This document shows, in pieces, positions 5,502 through 6,990 of a DNA stretch of 6,990 nt. The DNA is from Candidatus Aenigmatarchaeota archaeon (GTDB lineage: Archaea; Aenigmatarchaeota; Aenigmatarchaeia; CG10238-14): contig DAOVGP010000031.1 in NCBI GenBank assembly GCA_030672375.1, positions 1 through 6,990 on the forward strand, written 5' to 3'. The stretch's first letter is position 1, and the number at the start of each line of letters is the position of its first letter. The position numbers were made by a program, and so were the translations under genes. Under the pieces are notes generated by a model. It saw only the letters and a list, made by a program, of their open reading frames with translations, did no database searches and had not been told where the DNA came from.

Positions 5502-6990
5502 TTATCTCTTCTCTAAGTTACTCAATCTTGACTTTACAGACTCCAAATAAGTGTCGGCCATCCTGAACATTCCAGATTTCATCTTATCTTTGGAGAGATT
5601 TAATTCTAATTCAACATCGTAAGTTTCAACTTTCTTGGCCTTTAATTTTGCCAATCTATCCTCTATATCTTTAACTTCCTTCTTGAATTTACTATAAGAA
5701 GTAAGTTCTTTCTCTGTCAGTCTGAATGTATCATGTAACAAAGGTCTAAAAGCGATGAACCAAGGTTTACCGTCGTTGTATTCTGGATTCTGGACTAAAG
5801 CAGTTCCCGTAGTGAGCCTGACTACTCTATCAGAATAATTCGATCCGTACTTAGTTCTTACTCTGTTGATGTCACCCTCGTATTTCGTTCTCAACTGTAC
5901 TTCTGTGGCGATGTTTCCTCTTATAGCTCCTCTAAAGTCCATTAATACTTGAGATATCATGAACAACCCTATACCCCACTTCCTGAATTCCCTGCAACCT
6001 CTCTCTAATGCGATGTATCCTCCTTTACCTCCGTATTTGGGTAATAGTCTGTGAACTTCGTCATATACTATCAACAATTTTATTTCCTTTGACTCAGGCC
6101 ATAAAACTTTAAATACTGAATCAATAGTCTTCCTCACGAATTTATCGAGTTCCCCTGTAGGTAGTTTATTCAAGACAAATACTGTCATCTCTCCAGGTTT
6201 CATGTGTTTCGTTATGTCAATCTCAGTCTTCGGGTCAATAATATCTATTATGTTTGTCTTGAAGGCAGTTGCATCGCTCGGTTTCAAACCAAACTTTGGA
6301 TATAGTTTGAGCATGTGTTTATCTTTACAAGGTCTTATGAATCCTGTCCATTGCGCTGTTGGATCGAATACTATAACTGGTACTCCTCTCTTCAGTAATT
6401 CTTCTGCAACTATCATCACAGAAACAGATTTACCAGAACCTGTTCCACCTGCTGAAAGAGAGTGCATCATCAATTTTTCTATATCTATGTATGCCTTAAC
6501 ATCAGTTTCTGCAATCTTACCAACGGGTATCGAATTTGGTCCCGTCTTTGGTAACTTCTTGAAATCGACTGGGAATATGTATCTTGCTTTGACTTTCTTT
6601 AATGTTTTATATCTCCTATACGCTAACATACCGAGGTAAGCAGCAGGAGCCACTCCAAAGATGATAGCGTAAGTTATCCAATTCGTGAATATTGCTCTCA
6701 AGACTTTAATTGGAGCAGGTTCTATAGATACATCAAATGCATCTGTTGCAGTAGCATATTTATGACCATACCAATAAGTCGCAACAACTTCTATCATGTA
6801 CCTATCGATTGGGGTGTTTTCGGGTATTTCAACGGATTTAACATAAGTGAGCACATTCTCCACTGCCACTGTCTCCGATGTTAAAACTAAGATTCCTTCC
6901 TTATTCAAGTCTCTTATCGTATAGTTTATCGTTATATCTTCAACTATCGATGTCGAACCCATGTTGACTATAGTTACTTCAAACTTCAAT
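5502..6990 (-). CDS. Transmembrane HerA/VirB4-like ATPase with CARDB-like ectodomain (5' end outside window)
   Basis: Partial gene: the frame is open to the window edge, and the first visible candidate start is a TTG inside a beta-sandwich domain, so the true start lies upstream. Residues are counted from that TTG (6989). Residues 2-90 resemble the end of a CARDB/NEW3-type extracellular domain (alternating strands, then a P-x-N-x-P-x-x-x-Y turn). Residues 101-124 form one transmembrane helix followed by RRYKTLKK, placing the C-terminal part in the cytoplasm. The ATPase core has Walker A GGTGSGKS (181-188), a VFDP strand (207-210), Walker B LLIVYDE (305-311) and an ISQ sensor-like strand (345-347). 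R353, R357 and R367 are candidate arginine fingers. A helical, coiled-coil-prone tail follows (about 424-495). The family is HerA/FtsK/VirB4-like hexameric motors (DUF87 group). Role in DNA or protein translocation is inferred; the substrate is unknown. The next gene starts 125 bp downstream on the same strand. Confidence 0.9.
   Translation of the reverse strand, partial: LKFEVTIVNMGSTSIVEDITINYTIRDLNKEGILVLTSETVAVENVLTYVKSVEIPENTPIDRYMIEVVATYWYGHKYATATDAFDVSIEPAPIKVLRAIFTNWITYAIIFGVAPAAYLGMLAYRRYKTLKKVKARYIFPVDFKKLPKTGPNSIPVGKIAETDVKAYIDIEKLMMHSLSAGGTGSGKSVSVMIVAEELLKRGVPVIVFDPTAQWTGFIRPCKDKHMLKLYPKFGLKPSDATAFKTNIIDIIDPKTEIDITKHMKPGEMTVFVLNKLPTGELDKFVRKTIDSVFKVLWPESKEIKLLIVYDEVHRLLPKYGGKGGYIALERGCREFRKWGIGLFMISQVLMDFRGAIRGNIATEVQLRTKYEGDINRVRTKYGSNYSDRVVRLTTGTALVQNPEYNDGKPWFIAFRPLLHDTFRLTEKELTSYSKFKKEVKDIEDRLAKLKAKKVETYDVELELNLSKDKMKSGMFRMADTYLESVKSRLSNLEKR

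Noticed and set aside
6202..6639. Plus-strand 145-codon frame opposite the ATPase
   Set aside because: It lies opposite the Walker A region of a clearly real ATPase and shows no family features of its own.
1..6990. An archaellum or type IV pilus operon
   Set aside because: No prepilin signal, no PilT/FlaI-type secretion ATPase and no polytopic membrane platform protein is present; the ATPase is of the HerA/VirB4 type.

Overview
The window looks like chromosomal DNA of an uncultured, AT-rich archaeon, possibly of the DPANN/Aenigmarchaeota type. The evidence is a HerA-like ATPase with an extracellular beta-sandwich ectodomain of the kind common in those genomes, a compact archaeal winged-helix regulator, arginine codons that are mostly AGA/AGG, starts with little Shine-Dalgarno sequence, and a secreted protein packed with N-glycosylation sequons. 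The lineage is an inference; no rRNA or marker gene is present.

All genes lie on the minus strand, so transcription runs from 6990 towards 1. (1) 5502-6990: 3' part of a gene for a membrane protein with a CARDB-like ectodomain, one transmembrane helix and a cytoplasmic HerA/VirB4-type ATPase; its 5' end is outside the window. (2) 5377-5501: intergenic, with a T-run after the ATPase stop and a likely promoter. (3) 3895-5376: a 493-residue cytosolic coiled-coil protein built around a duplicated helical hairpin and a SHOCT-like C-terminal tail. (4) 3823-3894: a short AT-rich control region with a TATA-like element, a direct repeat and two palindromes. (5) 3601-3822: a 73-residue winged-helix regulator. 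(6) 1-3614: a very large secreted protein that starts at GTG inside the regulator gene and stays open for about 1,204 codons to the window edge. It has a signal peptide, a DUF2341-like N-terminal region, Ig-like/CARDB/NEW3-like modules, a 227-residue tandem duplication and roughly 90 N-glycosylation sequons.

A reasonable reading is an envelope-associated locus: a glycosylated surface or adhesive protein, its co-translated regulator, and a transmembrane motor ATPase with a coiled-coil partner. The ATPase family is known for moving DNA or protein through membranes (HerA, VirB4, CedB), but no substrate can be read from this sequence. No RNA genes, CRISPR arrays or mobile elements were seen, and nothing on the plus strand looks like a real gene.
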